Assembly (NCBI RefSeq): GCF_000730605.1
Contig: NZ_BBIS01000026.1
Location: forward strand, 60,327 to 124,326
Origin: Pseudomonas monteilii NBRC 103158 = DSM 14164
GTDB taxonomy: Bacteria; Pseudomonadota; Gammaproteobacteria; Pseudomonadales; Pseudomonadaceae
Length of the DNA stretch: 64,000 nucleotides
Reading direction: 5' to 3'
Shown: piece by piece, positions 38,020-49,245 of the stretch
Numbering within the stretch: the first letter of the stretch is position 1
How the letters are laid out: each line of letters opens with the position of its first letter
The notes under the pieces: generated by a model
The model's database searches: none
The model's input: the letters and a program-made list of their open reading frames with translations, nothing else
What the model was told of the DNA's origin: nothing
Translations under genes and position numbers: made by a program

Positions 38020-38442
38020 GTGAACCAAATCAAGAAGATGCTGGCCGTACCAGCAGCCGTATTCGCCCTCTGGGCAATGAGCGCAACCGCTGCGACCAAC
38101 GACGACATTGCCAAGCGCCTGGAGCCGGTCGGCCAGGTGTGTGTCCAGGGCCAGGAATGCAAAGGCATGGAAGTGGCTGCAGCGGCGGGGGGCGGGGGCG
38201 CCAAAACGCCGGATGACATCATCGCCAAGCACTGCAATGCCTGCCATGGCACCGGCCTGCTCGGCGCGCCGAAAATTGGCGACACCGCCGCGTGGAAAGA
38301 ACGCGCCGACCACCAGGGCGGGCTGGATGGCATCCTGGCCAAGGCCATTACCGGCATCAACGCCATGCCGCCGAAAGGCACCTGCGCGGACTGCTCGGAT
38401 GACGACCTGAAAGGCGCGATCAAGAAAATGTCTGGGCTTTGA
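38020..38442 (+). CDS. cycB: Cytochrome c5
   Basis: The 140-residue precursor has a signal peptide (VPAAVFALWAMSATA, to about 25) and a single class I heme site CNACHGTG near residue 72, with the axial methionine in GINAMPPKG. An extra cysteine pair, CADC, is near the C-terminus. Cytochrome c5 is a periplasmic electron carrier. I choose GTG 38020, seven bases after GAGGG, over an upstream frame lacking a signal peptide. It overlaps the stop of a tiny ATG-AGG-GTG-TTC-GCG-TGA frame. Confidence 0.9.
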   Translation: MNQIKKMLAVPAAVFALWAMSATAATNDDIAKRLEPVGQVCVQGQECKGMEVAAAAGGGGAKTPDDIIAKHCNACHGTGLLGAPKIGDTAAWKERADHQGGLDGILAKAITGINAMPPKGTCADCSDDDLKGAIKKMSGL

Positions 38443-38463
38443 GCCACAGCTGAATTGCACGAG

Positions 38464-38490
38464 GCCCGCCGTTGATGGCGGGCTTTGTTT
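38464..38490 (+). terminator. Intrinsic terminator after cycB
   Basis: GCCCGCC-GTTGAT-GGCGGGC followed by TTTGTTT, 22 bases after the cycB stop. Its position is a reason to reject an earlier start for the next gene. Confidence 0.85.
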
Positions 38491-38564
38491 ATGGGCTCCA
38501 GTGCAGGCAACCAATTGCCGTAGGCCTGTGTCCAACCCCTGAACCCATGTCTCAGGAGGCCCCG

Positions 38565-40424
38565 ATGCACCTCTGCGCCATCGACCAGGCTGTCGAGCAG
38601 GTCCTGTCCCGGCTGCCAGCCCATATCCACATGGGCCTGCCCTTGGGTCTGGGAAAGCCTAACGCTTTCGTAAACGCCCTCTATGCCCGGGTGCGCGATC
38701 TGCCAGAGCGGCAGTTGACCATCTACACCGCGCTGACCCTCGGCCGACCACCACTGGGTGACGGCTTGCAACGGCGTTTTCTCGAACCCTTCGTCGAGCG
38801 CGTCTTCGCTGACTACGAAGACCTCACCTACCTCGCTGACCTGCGCAACGACAGCCTGCCGCCAAACATCCGCGTAGAGCAGTTTTTCATGCAGCCCGGC
38901 AGCCTGCTGCACAGCGAATCGGCCCAGCAGAACTACATCAGCAGCAACTACAGCCACGCCGCCCGTGACATCAACGCCAAGGGCCTGAACCTGATCGCGC
39001 AACTGGTCGCTGCCACTCCCGAGAAGCCCGTCCACCTCAGCCTGGCCTGTAACCCCGACATCACCCTCGACCTGCTGCCGATGATCGCCAAGCGCCGTGC
39101 GGCCGGCGAAACCATCCTGATGCTTGGCCAGGTACATACCGAACTGCCGTACATGCCCGGCGATGCGGAATTGCCCATTGATGCGTTCGACCTGCTGATC
39201 GATGAAGCCGAGCAGCGCCGGTTGTTCTCCACGCCGAACATGCCGGTCAACACCCAGGACCACTGTATTGGTTTGCACGCCAGCACGCTGGTGCGTGACG
39301 GCGGCACCTTGCAGATCGGTATCGGTGCCATGGGCGATGCAGTCGCTGCAGCGTTGCTGGCGCGCCAGGGCGACAACGCGGGCTACCGGGCCCTGCTCGA
39401 CGAGCTGGATATCGGCCCGTGGCAGGCGCTGATTGAGCGGGAAGGGGGGCTGGAGACTTTTGCCGAAGGCCTGTACGGCTGCAGCGAAATGTTCGTTAAC
39501 GGCCTGTTGGTGCTGGCCGAAGCGGGCTTGCTACGGCGCTCGGCCGATGAGCAGGGGCCGGTGTTGCATGGTGGCTTTTTCCTCGGGCCTCAAGCGTTCT
39601 ACCAGCGGCTGAGGGAGATGCCGCTTGAGCAGCGCGCACGGTTTGCCATGACCCGTATCAGCTTCATCAACGAGCTGTACGGGCAGGAAGAACTCAAGCG
39701 GCACCAGCGGCGCGATGCGCGCTTCATCAACACGGCGTTCGGCATGACGCTGCTCGGTGCCGGGGTGGCCGATCAGCTGGAAGATGGCCGTGTGCTCAGC
39801 GGCGTGGGTGGGCAGTACAACTTCGTCGCCCAGGCTCATGCACTGGAGGGGGGGCGCTCGATGTTGCTGCTGCGCAGCTGGCGTGAATCGGGCGGGGAGG
39901 TGACCTCGAACCTGTTCTGGACCTATGGCCACTGCACCATCCCCCGGCACCTGCGCGATATCGTGGTGACCGAGTACGGCATTGCCGACCTTCGCGGGCA
40001 GACCGACAGCGAGGTGATTGCGCGGTTACTGGCAGTGTGCGATTCGCGGTTCCAGCAGGGGCTGACCGAGCAGGCGAAAGAGGCCGGCAAGCTGCCCAGG
40101 GATTTTCAGCTGGATGCGCGCTTTACCGATAATACGCCACAGCGTCTGGAGGCAATCCGGGCGCGCCATGCGCGGTTGTTTCCGGAGTATCCGATGGGGA
40201 CGGATTTTACGGCCGAAGAGCGGGAGCTGTTGCGGGCGCTGACCTGGTTGAAGAGCAAGTTCAAGCTGAGCGAGGTGCTGGAGTTGGGCAAGGCAGCGCT
40301 GGATGCGCCGGGGCCGGAGGGGTATGAGGGGCACCTGAAACGGATGCAACTGGATCAACCACAAGGACTGAAGGAAGAGCTCTATCAGCGGCTGCTGCTG
40401 GCGGGCTTGCAGGCTGCCAAATAA
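38565..40424 (+). CDS. Acetyl-CoA hydrolase/CoA-transferase family protein
   Basis: The 619-residue protein has the acetyl-CoA hydrolase/transferase fold: the N-terminal half includes LVAATPEKPVHLSLACNPDI, and TEYGIADLRGQTDSEVIARL marks the C-terminal domain. It is about 100 residues longer than typical acetyl-CoA hydrolases or succinyl-CoA:acetate transferases, with an extended middle region. The donor and acceptor are not evident. I start at ATG 38565, six bases after AGGAGG, rather than at 38472, which lies in the cycB terminator. A REP pair follows. Confidence 0.82.
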   Translation: MHLCAIDQAVEQVLSRLPAHIHMGLPLGLGKPNAFVNALYARVRDLPERQLTIYTALTLGRPPLGDGLQRRFLEPFVERVFADYEDLTYLADLRNDSLPPNIRVEQFFMQPGSLLHSESAQQNYISSNYSHAARDINAKGLNLIAQLVAATPEKPVHLSLACNPDITLDLLPMIAKRRAAGETILMLGQVHTELPYMPGDAELPIDAFDLLIDEAEQRRLFSTPNMPVNTQDHCIGLHASTLVRDGGTLQIGIGAMGDAVAAALLARQGDNAGYRALLDELDIGPWQALIEREGGLETFAEGLYGCSEMFVNGLLVLAEAGLLRRSADEQGPVLHGGFFLGPQAFYQRLREMPLEQRARFAMTRISFINELYGQEELKRHQRRDARFINTAFGMTLLGAGVADQLEDGRVLSGVGGQYNFVAQAHALEGGRSMLLLRSWRESGGEVTSNLFWTYGHCTIPRHLRDIVVTEYGIADLRGQTDSEVIARLLAVCDSRFQQGLTEQAKEAGKLPRDFQLDARFTDNTPQRLEAIRARHARLFPEYPMGTDFTAEERELLRALTWLKSKFKLSEVLELGKAALDAPGPEGYEGHLKRMQLDQPQGLKEELYQRLLLAGLQAAK

Positions 40425-40444
40425 ACGCTGGGAAACACTGGCAC

Positions 40445-40519
40445 TCTGTGGGAGCGGGTTCACCCGCGAATGCGATTTCGGATGCGCCATCGCATTCGTG
40501 GGTAAACCCGCTCCCACAG
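40445..40519. repeat. P. putida REP pair in back-to-front orientation
   Basis: CTGTGGGAGCGGGTTCACCC plus GCGAATGCGA is mirrored at 40490-40519. The elements point the other way from those at 8530 and 22590. It lies between the convergent hydrolase and xpt genes. Confidence 0.85.
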
Positions 40520-40535
40520 GGGTCGCGTAGCGGCC

Positions 40536-43182
<2,647 letters not shown>

Positions 43183-43251
43183 GCTAGAAACCGGGGGTCG
43201 CCAGAAAATAGCCGCGCATTCTAACAGGCATGGGGCCGTTATGGCGCGACC

Positions 43252-43271
43252 GTCTGACGTCTGAGTCAGAC
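43252..43271. promoter_or_regulatory. Perfect inverted repeat upstream of rep
   Basis: GTCTGAC-GTCTGA-GTCAGAC lies 70 bases before the rep start, in the 296-bp gap shared with the GGDEF/EAL gene, and is followed by TTTTA. It could be an operator or a short terminator-like hairpin; there is no rightward gene upstream of it. Confidence 0.3.
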
Positions 43272-43399
43272 TTTTATCCGGCCTACTATTAGCGGGACTA
43301 ATCCTAGCACCTGAAAAAATCATATTTGCCGGTTCGGCTCGTTTCGAGCAGGATGCACGACAAAATACGTCGGGATGCTACGCCCGTAAAAACATGTAT

Positions 43400-43418
43400 A
43401 AAAGTGAAAATCATTTTC
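43400..43418. promoter_or_regulatory. Fur-box-like sequence upstream of the GGDEF/EAL gene
   Basis: The 19 bases AAAAGTGAAAATCATTTTC match about 14 of 19 positions of the Fur consensus GATAATGATAATCATTATC, including the ATCATT core. It overlaps a TATAAA (43397-43402) and lies 61 bases before the TTG start, where Fur would block transcription. Confidence 0.45.
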
Positions 43419-43478
43419 ATTAAATGCAGTAGCATACCCGCCAGTTATCGTTGCACCGTGAAGCCCTAAGGAGTCCGC

Positions 43479-45143
43479 TTGTCCACGCCTGTCGAACCTT
43501 TGCGTTTGCTGCTGTTGGCTGATGAGCCGGAATGGGCCGCCTTGTTGCACGCTTGCATGCCTGCCCTGAGCGGCAGCGCCGTGCTGCTCACCGCCCCGAA
43601 CTGGGAATCCGTCGACAGCCTGTTCAGCAATGATCGCCAGGCTGTGGTGCTGGCAACGCCGGCCCTGCAGCCCGTGCCCGGGCGCTGCGACCTGCCGACC
43701 ATCCTGCTGCTCGACCACGAGCCCGAGGTGGCGCCTACGGCCGTCAGCGACTGGCTGGTACGCGGCCAGCTCAATGCCGATACCTTGCGCCGCTCGCTGC
43801 GTCATGTACGTGAGCGTGGTGTGCTGGTGGCCACCTTGCAGCGCCTGGCTGAGCAGGACCCCCTGACCGGCATCGCCAACCGCCAAGGTTTCCAGGCCTT
43901 GCTGACTGCGCGCCTGGCCGAAAACGAAGGCCGTGGCGTTGCCTTGGGCCACCTGGACCTAGACAACTTCCGCCACGTCAACGATGCCCTCGGCCACCAG
44001 AGCGGCGACCGGCTGATTTTGCAGGTGGTGGCGCGGCTGCAAAACCAGCTGGAGGCGGGTGACCAGCTGGCCCGCCTGGGCAGCGACGAGTTTGCCCTGC
44101 TGATCGACACCCGCCGCGACGCCAACCGCGCCGAATGGATTGCCGAGCGTATCGTCGAAGCCTTGGCCGAACCCTACTTCATCGACGGCGAAAGCCTGCT
44201 GCTGGGCTGCAGCCTGGGCCTGGCCCATGCCCGCGCCCAAGCGGGGGCCGACCCTTTGATGTGGCACGCCCACATCGCCATGCGCCAGGCCAAGGGTAGC
44301 CAAGGCTGCACCTTCCATGTGTTCAACGAGCGCATCAACCGCAACGCCCGTAGCCTGGCCGACCTGGAAAGCGAGCTACGCCGCGCCCTGCGCCGTGATG
44401 AGCTGGAGCTGCACTATCAGCCACGGCTTGACCTGGCGGACGGGCGCATCGTTGGCCTGGAGGCGCTGGTGCGCTGGCGCCATGCCGAGCGCGGGCTACT
44501 GCCGCCCAGCGAGTTCGTGCCGTTGGCCGAGCAAAGTGGCCTGATCGTGCCGCTGGGTTACTGGGTGATTTCCCGGGCGCTGCGCGACATGCAGGCGCTG
44601 TGCGAGCGCGGCCTGGAACCGCTGCACATGGCGGTTAACCTCAGCTTCCGCCAGTTCCAGGACAGCCAGCTGCTGGCCACTCTGAGCCGCCTGATCATCG
44701 AGCATGGTGTGGATGCCCGTTGGCTGGAGTTCGAGCTGACCGAAACGGCAGTGATGCGCCGCAACGAACTGGTGCGCCAGACCATGGACGCCCTTGGCCG
44801 CCTGGGTGTGCGCTTCTCGCTCGACGATTTTGGCACCGGGTTCTCTTCGTTCGTGCACCTCAACAGCCTGCCGATCACCTTGCTCAAGGTAGACCGCAGC
44901 TTTGTGGCCGAAATGGAAATGCGCGAGGAAAACCGCAAGCTGGTGCATGCCATGATCAACCTGGCGCACAACCTCAACCTGGAGGTGGTGGCCGAGGGGG
45001 TGGAGAGTGAAGCGCAACTGGCCTTGTTGCGAGGGTTTGGGTGCGATCAGGTGCAGGGCTTTCTGGTCAGCAAGCCGCTGCCGGTGGGGGAATTGATCGA
45101 ATTTTTGCTGGATTGCAGCAGGCCGAAGCTGGTTAGCGTTTGA
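43479..45143 (+). CDS. Cyclic-di-GMP signalling protein with degenerate GGDEF and intact EAL domains
   Basis: The N-terminus (1-112) resembles a receiver domain but lacks the phospho-acceptor aspartate (VVLATPAL). The GGDEF site reads GSDEF (201-205), and I see no RxxD inhibitory site. The EAL domain looks complete: EALVRWRH (328), NLSFRQF (387), ELTET (419), DDFGTGF (449), KVDRSF and AEGVE. The protein therefore probably degrades c-di-GMP, or binds it as a regulator. The TTG start (43479) has AGGAG six bases upstream. A Fur-box-like sequence stands before it. Confidence 0.9.
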   Translation: MSTPVEPLRLLLLADEPEWAALLHACMPALSGSAVLLTAPNWESVDSLFSNDRQAVVLATPALQPVPGRCDLPTILLLDHEPEVAPTAVSDWLVRGQLNADTLRRSLRHVRERGVLVATLQRLAEQDPLTGIANRQGFQALLTARLAENEGRGVALGHLDLDNFRHVNDALGHQSGDRLILQVVARLQNQLEAGDQLARLGSDEFALLIDTRRDANRAEWIAERIVEALAEPYFIDGESLLLGCSLGLAHARAQAGADPLMWHAHIAMRQAKGSQGCTFHVFNERINRNARSLADLESELRRALRRDELELHYQPRLDLADGRIVGLEALVRWRHAERGLLPPSEFVPLAEQSGLIVPLGYWVISRALRDMQALCERGLEPLHMAVNLSFRQFQDSQLLATLSRLIIEHGVDARWLEFELTETAVMRRNELVRQTMDALGRLGVRFSLDDFGTGFSSFVHLNSLPITLLKVDRSFVAEMEMREENRKLVHAMINLAHNLNLEVVAEGVESEAQLALLRGFGCDQVQGFLVSKPLPVGELIEFLLDCSRPKLVSV

Positions 45144-45152
45144 GATAGCAGG

Positions 45153-45172
45153 GGAGGGCTTCGCCCTCCTTT
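45153..45172. terminator. Intrinsic terminator between the EAL gene and the MATE gene
   Basis: GGAGGGC-TTC-GCCCTCC followed by TTT, 10 bases after the rightward stop. Confidence 0.75.
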
Positions 45173-45185
45173 CGCGGCCCAACAA

Positions 45186-46574
45186 TCAAACAGACACCAC
45201 AGACCTGTCAGGTGAACCGGCCTTCCCCAGCAGCCGCTTCATCCGCCACTCAAAGCCAAACGTCAGCGCCACCGCCGCACACGCCAGCCCCAGCGCCAAG
45301 CCCCACCAGATCCCAACCGCGCCGGCGCCCAGGTTGAACGCGAACAGCCACGCACTCGGCGCCCCCACCAGCCAGTAGCACACCAGCCCGATCAGGAAGG
45401 TGGTCTTGGCATCCTTCAGCCCGCGGATCGAGCCCATGGCAATCGTCTGCATGCCATCGAACAGCTCGAACCACGCTGCCACCATCAGCAACTGCACGGC
45501 CACCTGGAAGATCGCGGCAAAGGCCGGGTCGTTACGGTCGATAAACAGTCCCACCAGCGCCTCGGGCAGCAGCAGGAACAGCGCGGCGAAGGCAAACATG
45601 ATCATCGCCCCGAAGCCAATGCCCACGCGCCCGGCGCTGCGCGCCGCCAGCAGGTTGCCAGCGCCGTAATACAAACCCACCCGCATGGTCACTGCATACG
45701 ACAGCCCCGTCGGCACCATGAATGCCGTGGACACGATCTGCAGGGCGATCTGGTGCGCGGCCAGTTCGGTACTGCCCAGCACGCCCATGCACAGCGCGGC
45801 GAAGGCGAACAGGCCCACTTCCACCATGTAGGTACCGCCAATTGGCAGCCCCAGACGCCACAGCTCGCGCAGTGCTGGTAGCGACGGGCGCGACAGGCCC
45901 TTGCGCAGCGGGTAGGCGGCATAGGCCGAGTGCCAGCGGATATACAGCGCCAGCGCGATAGCCATGCCCATCGACACCACTGCGGTGACCAGGCCGATGC
46001 CCATCAGGCCCAGCTTGGGCAGGCCGAACATGCCCTCGATCAGCGCCACGTTGAACAGGTAGTTGAGCACCGTGCCGGCCAGGCTGATGACCATCACCGG
46101 GGTCGAGCGCCCCAGCGCACTGGTGAAACCGCGCAACGCCATGAACGTCAGGTAGCCGGGCAGTGCCAGTGGCAGCAGCGTGAGGAATTCGGCCGCCGAG
46201 GCCACGTTCTCGGGCTTTTGCCCGAACAGTAGCAGCACCGGCTCCAGGTTCCACAGCACCAGCGCGGCGAACAGTGCCAGGCCCCAGGCCAGCCACAGGC
46301 CGCTCTGCGCCAGTCGGGTCGCGCCTTCGATATCGTTGGCACCCTTGCGAATCGCCACCAGGGTGCCGACTGCGGCGATCACACCCAGGCAGAAGATCGA
46401 CACGAACGAGTAGCTGGCTGCACCTAGACCGCCACCGGCCAGGGCCTGCGGGCTGATGCGGGCCATCATCAGGGTGTCGGTCAGCACCATCAGCATGTGC
46501 GCCAACTGCGAGGCAATCAGCGGCCCGGCCAGGCGCAGCAAAGCCTTGAGTTCTGTGGTGAGCGCGACGTGCAT
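45186..46574 (-). CDS. MATE-family multidrug efflux transporter (NorM-like)
   Basis: The 462-residue protein has about twelve transmembrane helices and MATE signatures (LLRLAGPLIASQLAHMLMVL at the N-terminus and a related ELWRLGLPIGGTYMVEVGLF at the start of the second half). It should export cationic compounds using a Na+ or H+ gradient; the substrate is unknown. It is divergent from a GcvA-like LysR gene whose palindrome (46664-46680) may control both. The first codons are MHVALTTELKALLRL. Confidence 0.9.
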   Translation of the reverse strand: MHVALTTELKALLRLAGPLIASQLAHMLMVLTDTLMMARISPQALAGGGLGAASYSFVSIFCLGVIAAVGTLVAIRKGANDIEGATRLAQSGLWLAWGLALFAALVLWNLEPVLLLFGQKPENVASAAEFLTLLPLALPGYLTFMALRGFTSALGRSTPVMVISLAGTVLNYLFNVALIEGMFGLPKLGLMGIGLVTAVVSMGMAIALALYIRWHSAYAAYPLRKGLSRPSLPALRELWRLGLPIGGTYMVEVGLFAFAALCMGVLGSTELAAHQIALQIVSTAFMVPTGLSYAVTMRVGLYYGAGNLLAARSAGRVGIGFGAMIMFAFAALFLLLPEALVGLFIDRNDPAFAAIFQVAVQLLMVAAWFELFDGMQTIAMGSIRGLKDAKTTFLIGLVCYWLVGAPSAWLFAFNLGAGAVGIWWGLALGLACAAVALTFGFEWRMKRLLGKAGSPDRSVVSV

Positions 46575-46663
46575 GAGGGCTGTCCTTCTTCCTGAGGTGA
46601 TGAACGAAGGGCGATTCTGAGGCTTTGGTCAACTTTGCACAAAAGGATAAAAGCGATCATTGG

Positions 46664-46680
46664 CATGAGTCTGACTCATG
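46664..46680. promoter_or_regulatory. Palindrome between the MATE gene and the LysR gene
   Basis: CATGAGT-CTG-ACTCATG is a perfect 7-bp inverted repeat containing the T-N11-A pattern typical of LysR operators. It lies 52 bases before the LysR start and 89 before the MATE start, so it may be the regulator's binding site. Confidence 0.5.
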
Positions 46681-46731
46681 TATATATGCTTCTTGGTGAT
46701 CCGCTCCACAGCCCCGTATGGCAGGTGCCTC

Positions 46732-47658
46732 ATGTCCCGTCAGCTTCCTCCGTTGTATGCCCTTCGCGCATTCGAAGCCGCCGCACGGCTAAGTTCCTTC
46801 ACCCGTGCCGGTGAGGAACTGTCGATCACTCAGAGCGCGGTCAGCCGGCATATCCGCACGCTGGAGGATCACTTCGCCTGCCGCCTGTTCGTGCGCAGTG
46901 GCCGCAACCTGCAACTGACCGAGGCCGCACGGGTATTGCTGCCAGGCGTTCGCGAAGGCTTCGCGGCGCTGGAGCGGGCTTGCGATACCTTACGCGGTGA
47001 AGACGACATCCTGCGCATGAAGGCCCCCTCGACCCTGACCATGCGCTGGTTGCTGGCGTGCTTGAGCCGTTTCCGTCACCTGCAGCCAGGCAATGAAGTA
47101 CAGCTGACCAGCGCCTGGATGGACGTTGACCATGTGGACTTCAACCAGGAACCGTTCGATTGCGCGGTGTTGCTCAGCGACGGGGTGTTCCCGCCGGACT
47201 GGGAAGTGCGCAAGCTGTTCCCGGAGTTGTTGATACCCGTGGGGGCGCCAGACCTGCTGGAAAAAGGGCCGTGGGACGAGCGCCGGCTGGCCTCTATCGA
47301 GCTGCTGCACCCCACGGTGGACAAGCGCGACTGGCGGGAGTGGCTGGAGCGCATGGGGTTGAGCGACAAGGTTTCGCTCAAGGGCGGGCAGGTGTTCGAT
47401 ACCCTGGAGCTGGGCATGATTGCGGCGGCGCGTGGCTATGGGATTTCCATGGGCGATTTGCTGATGGTGGCCGAGGATGTGGCGCAGGGGCGCTTGAGCC
47501 TGCCTTGGCCGACGGCGGTGCCCAGTGGGATGGATTATTACCTGGTGTGGCCGCGTACCCGGCCAGGGGGGGAGCGGTTGCGGCGGCTGAGTGCTTTTCT
47601 GGAAGACGAGGTGGCGGCGATGGACTTGCCGAATGTGGAAATCCTGCCGCCCCTTTGA
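46732..47658 (+). CDS. LysR-family regulator (GcvA-like)
   Basis: The 308-residue protein starts MSRQLPPLYALRAFEAAARL and has the helix-turn-helix FTRAGEELSITQSAVSRHIR, as in the GcvA/TrpI group, followed by an effector domain. I start at ATG 46732 rather than 18 codons upstream. It is divergent from the MATE gene and convergent with hglS, with a REP between. It may control the MATE gene. A role for hglS is possible but the direction of the genes does not favour it. Confidence 0.86.
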   Translation: MSRQLPPLYALRAFEAAARLSSFTRAGEELSITQSAVSRHIRTLEDHFACRLFVRSGRNLQLTEAARVLLPGVREGFAALERACDTLRGEDDILRMKAPSTLTMRWLLACLSRFRHLQPGNEVQLTSAWMDVDHVDFNQEPFDCAVLLSDGVFPPDWEVRKLFPELLIPVGAPDLLEKGPWDERRLASIELLHPTVDKRDWREWLERMGLSDKVSLKGGQVFDTLELGMIAAARGYGISMGDLLMVAEDVAQGRLSLPWPTAVPSGMDYYLVWPRTRPGGERLRRLSAFLEDEVAAMDLPNVEILPPL

Positions 47659-47667
47659 TCGCCTGTA

Positions 47668-47702
47668 CCGGCCTCTTCGCGGGTAAACCCGGGGAGAGGC
47701 CG
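47668..47702. repeat. P. putida-type REP palindrome (slightly degenerate)
   Basis: CCGGCCTCTTCGCGGGTAAA then CCCGGGGAGAGGCCG. The right arm carries mismatches (GGGG for GCGA). It lies between the convergent LysR and hglS genes. Confidence 0.8.
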
Positions 47703-47709
47703 CAATGCC

Positions 47710-49104
47710 TTACATCGAACCCAGGTTCAACGCCTGCGCACAGGCTTGCAGCGACCGGCGTTCACTTTGCGCATACAGCGCCAGCTCATCCTGCACCTGC
47801 AACCCCAACGCCGCTTCAAAGGCATCGCGGTTGGCGTTGCTGCCATATTCGGCCTGCGCATCGTCGCCCAGGTTGGACTGGAAGATGCCCGCCGCGCTCA
47901 CCGGCAGGAAGTCCTCGTACACCAGCGCCTCGAAGTGCACATGGCCTGCGTCGATCAGCCCTTGCAGGGTGGTCGGGCGGCCTTCCTGGTCACGCGCAGC
48001 CAGGCCTTTCTCGGTGGCGAAGTAGCGGAAGTATGCCAGGCCCTGTTCCCGCATCTGCGCCAGGTCGTCCGGGAATGCTGCAAAGGTTTCTTTCAGCAGC
48101 GACATGTAGCGCTCGGCGTTCGCCTCGGCCGGTGCGCCACCCAGGGCAGCGCGGGTGGCATCGAGCAGCTTGTCGTACAGCTGGCGACCCTTCGGCGTCA
48201 GCGCCGCACCGCGTTGTTCGATCTCGCCGAAACGGGCGGTGTGGCTGCCTTCGCTACCCTGCTGGTCGCTGAACGCGACCTTTTCCTGCAAAGCCTTGAA
48301 GCTGGTCTGGCGCAGCAGGATCGGGTGGCGACGGGTAGGCGGGCCTTCGACCACGGCCTTCGGCGGGATGCCTTTGGCCGGCATGCCGACCTGGATCGCA
48401 TCGATGTCCAGGGTACGTGGGGTCAGGTGGTTGATGTGCGGGCCCTTGAAGGCCACCACATCGGCGATCAGGCGGTGCTGGTCGTGCAACTGCTGGTACT
48501 GCTCGGCGGTGACGGTGGCGTCATGGTGCCAGCGGAAGGTGTGCAACGCTTCCTGCACGAACGCCGCGGCATCTGCGGCGTTCAGCCCGCCATCGCGCTC
48601 GCTTTGGGCGATCAGTTCGAGGGCGCGGTTGGTGAAGATCTGGCGCTTGGCCAGGATGTCCTGTGCCAGCTCGCGCAGTTGCGGGTTGTCGATCAGCTCC
48701 AGGCGTAGCAGCGAGGTGAACACACGGAACGGGCTGACATGCAGCGACTGTTCATGCACGGCACGGAAGGCGGTGGAGTGCACCGGCACGCCAGCGGAGC
48801 TCAGGTCGTAGTAGCCGACCGGCTCCATGCCCATGACGGCAAACAGGCGGGCGATGGTGGCCAGCTCTTCGGCGGTGCCAACGCGGATGGCGCCATGGCG
48901 CTCCTGGTCCAGTCGCTCGATTTCCCCGGTCCAGCGCAGGGCCTCGGCAACCTTGGGCTGCTGGGCCATGACCTGCTGGTTGATTTCGCTCACCAGCTCC
49001 AGCAGCGTGCCGTACAGGGGCACTTCCTGTTTGTACATGAGCGACATGGCGGCAGAGAACTGCGCGCGAATGCTGTCTGGGCTGACGAAATCGTGGGCGG
49101 GCAT
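47710..49104 (-). CDS. hglS: 2-oxoadipate dioxygenase/decarboxylase HglS (DUF1338)
   Basis: HglS is an Fe(II)-dependent DUF1338 enzyme that turns 2-oxoadipate into D-2-hydroxyglutarate in D-lysine catabolism of P. putida. The protein is 464 residues. The metal ligands I recall for it, H70 (LDQERHGAIRV), H226 (PHINHLTPR) and E294 (RFGEIEQRG), fall exactly there, and R74 follows the first. ATG 49104 gives this numbering; a frame 20 codons longer exists. The gene is near amaB and amaA, which supply the preceding steps, but in the opposite direction. The aminotransferase and D-2-hydroxyglutarate dehydrogenase are not in the window. Confidence 0.95.
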   Translation of the reverse strand: MPAHDFVSPDSIRAQFSAAMSLMYKQEVPLYGTLLELVSEINQQVMAQQPKVAEALRWTGEIERLDQERHGAIRVGTAEELATIARLFAVMGMEPVGYYDLSSAGVPVHSTAFRAVHEQSLHVSPFRVFTSLLRLELIDNPQLRELAQDILAKRQIFTNRALELIAQSERDGGLNAADAAAFVQEALHTFRWHHDATVTAEQYQQLHDQHRLIADVVAFKGPHINHLTPRTLDIDAIQVGMPAKGIPPKAVVEGPPTRRHPILLRQTSFKALQEKVAFSDQQGSEGSHTARFGEIEQRGAALTPKGRQLYDKLLDATRAALGGAPAEANAERYMSLLKETFAAFPDDLAQMREQGLAYFRYFATEKGLAARDQEGRPTTLQGLIDAGHVHFEALVYEDFLPVSAAGIFQSNLGDDAQAEYGSNANRDAFEAALGLQVQDELALYAQSERRSLQACAQALNLGSM

Positions 49105-49209
49105 CGCTAGCTTCCTGGTTGGGTTCGGACGCTTACATGAAAGCTGGGAATGCACTTGGCTCACAAGCGAAAAAAAGTGAGTGTGTCATTCCTTTTTTGA
49201 TCGACCTTC

Positions 49210-49245
49210 AGGGCCCTTTCGCGGGTTAACCCGCGAAGAGGCCCT
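49210..49245. repeat. P. putida-type REP palindrome
   Basis: AGGGCCCTTTCGCGGGTT and AACCCGCGAAGAGGCCCT are nearly perfect inverted arms with no loop bases between. The last base belongs to the stop codon of the LysR gene. It separates that gene from hglS, both read leftward. Confidence 0.85.
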
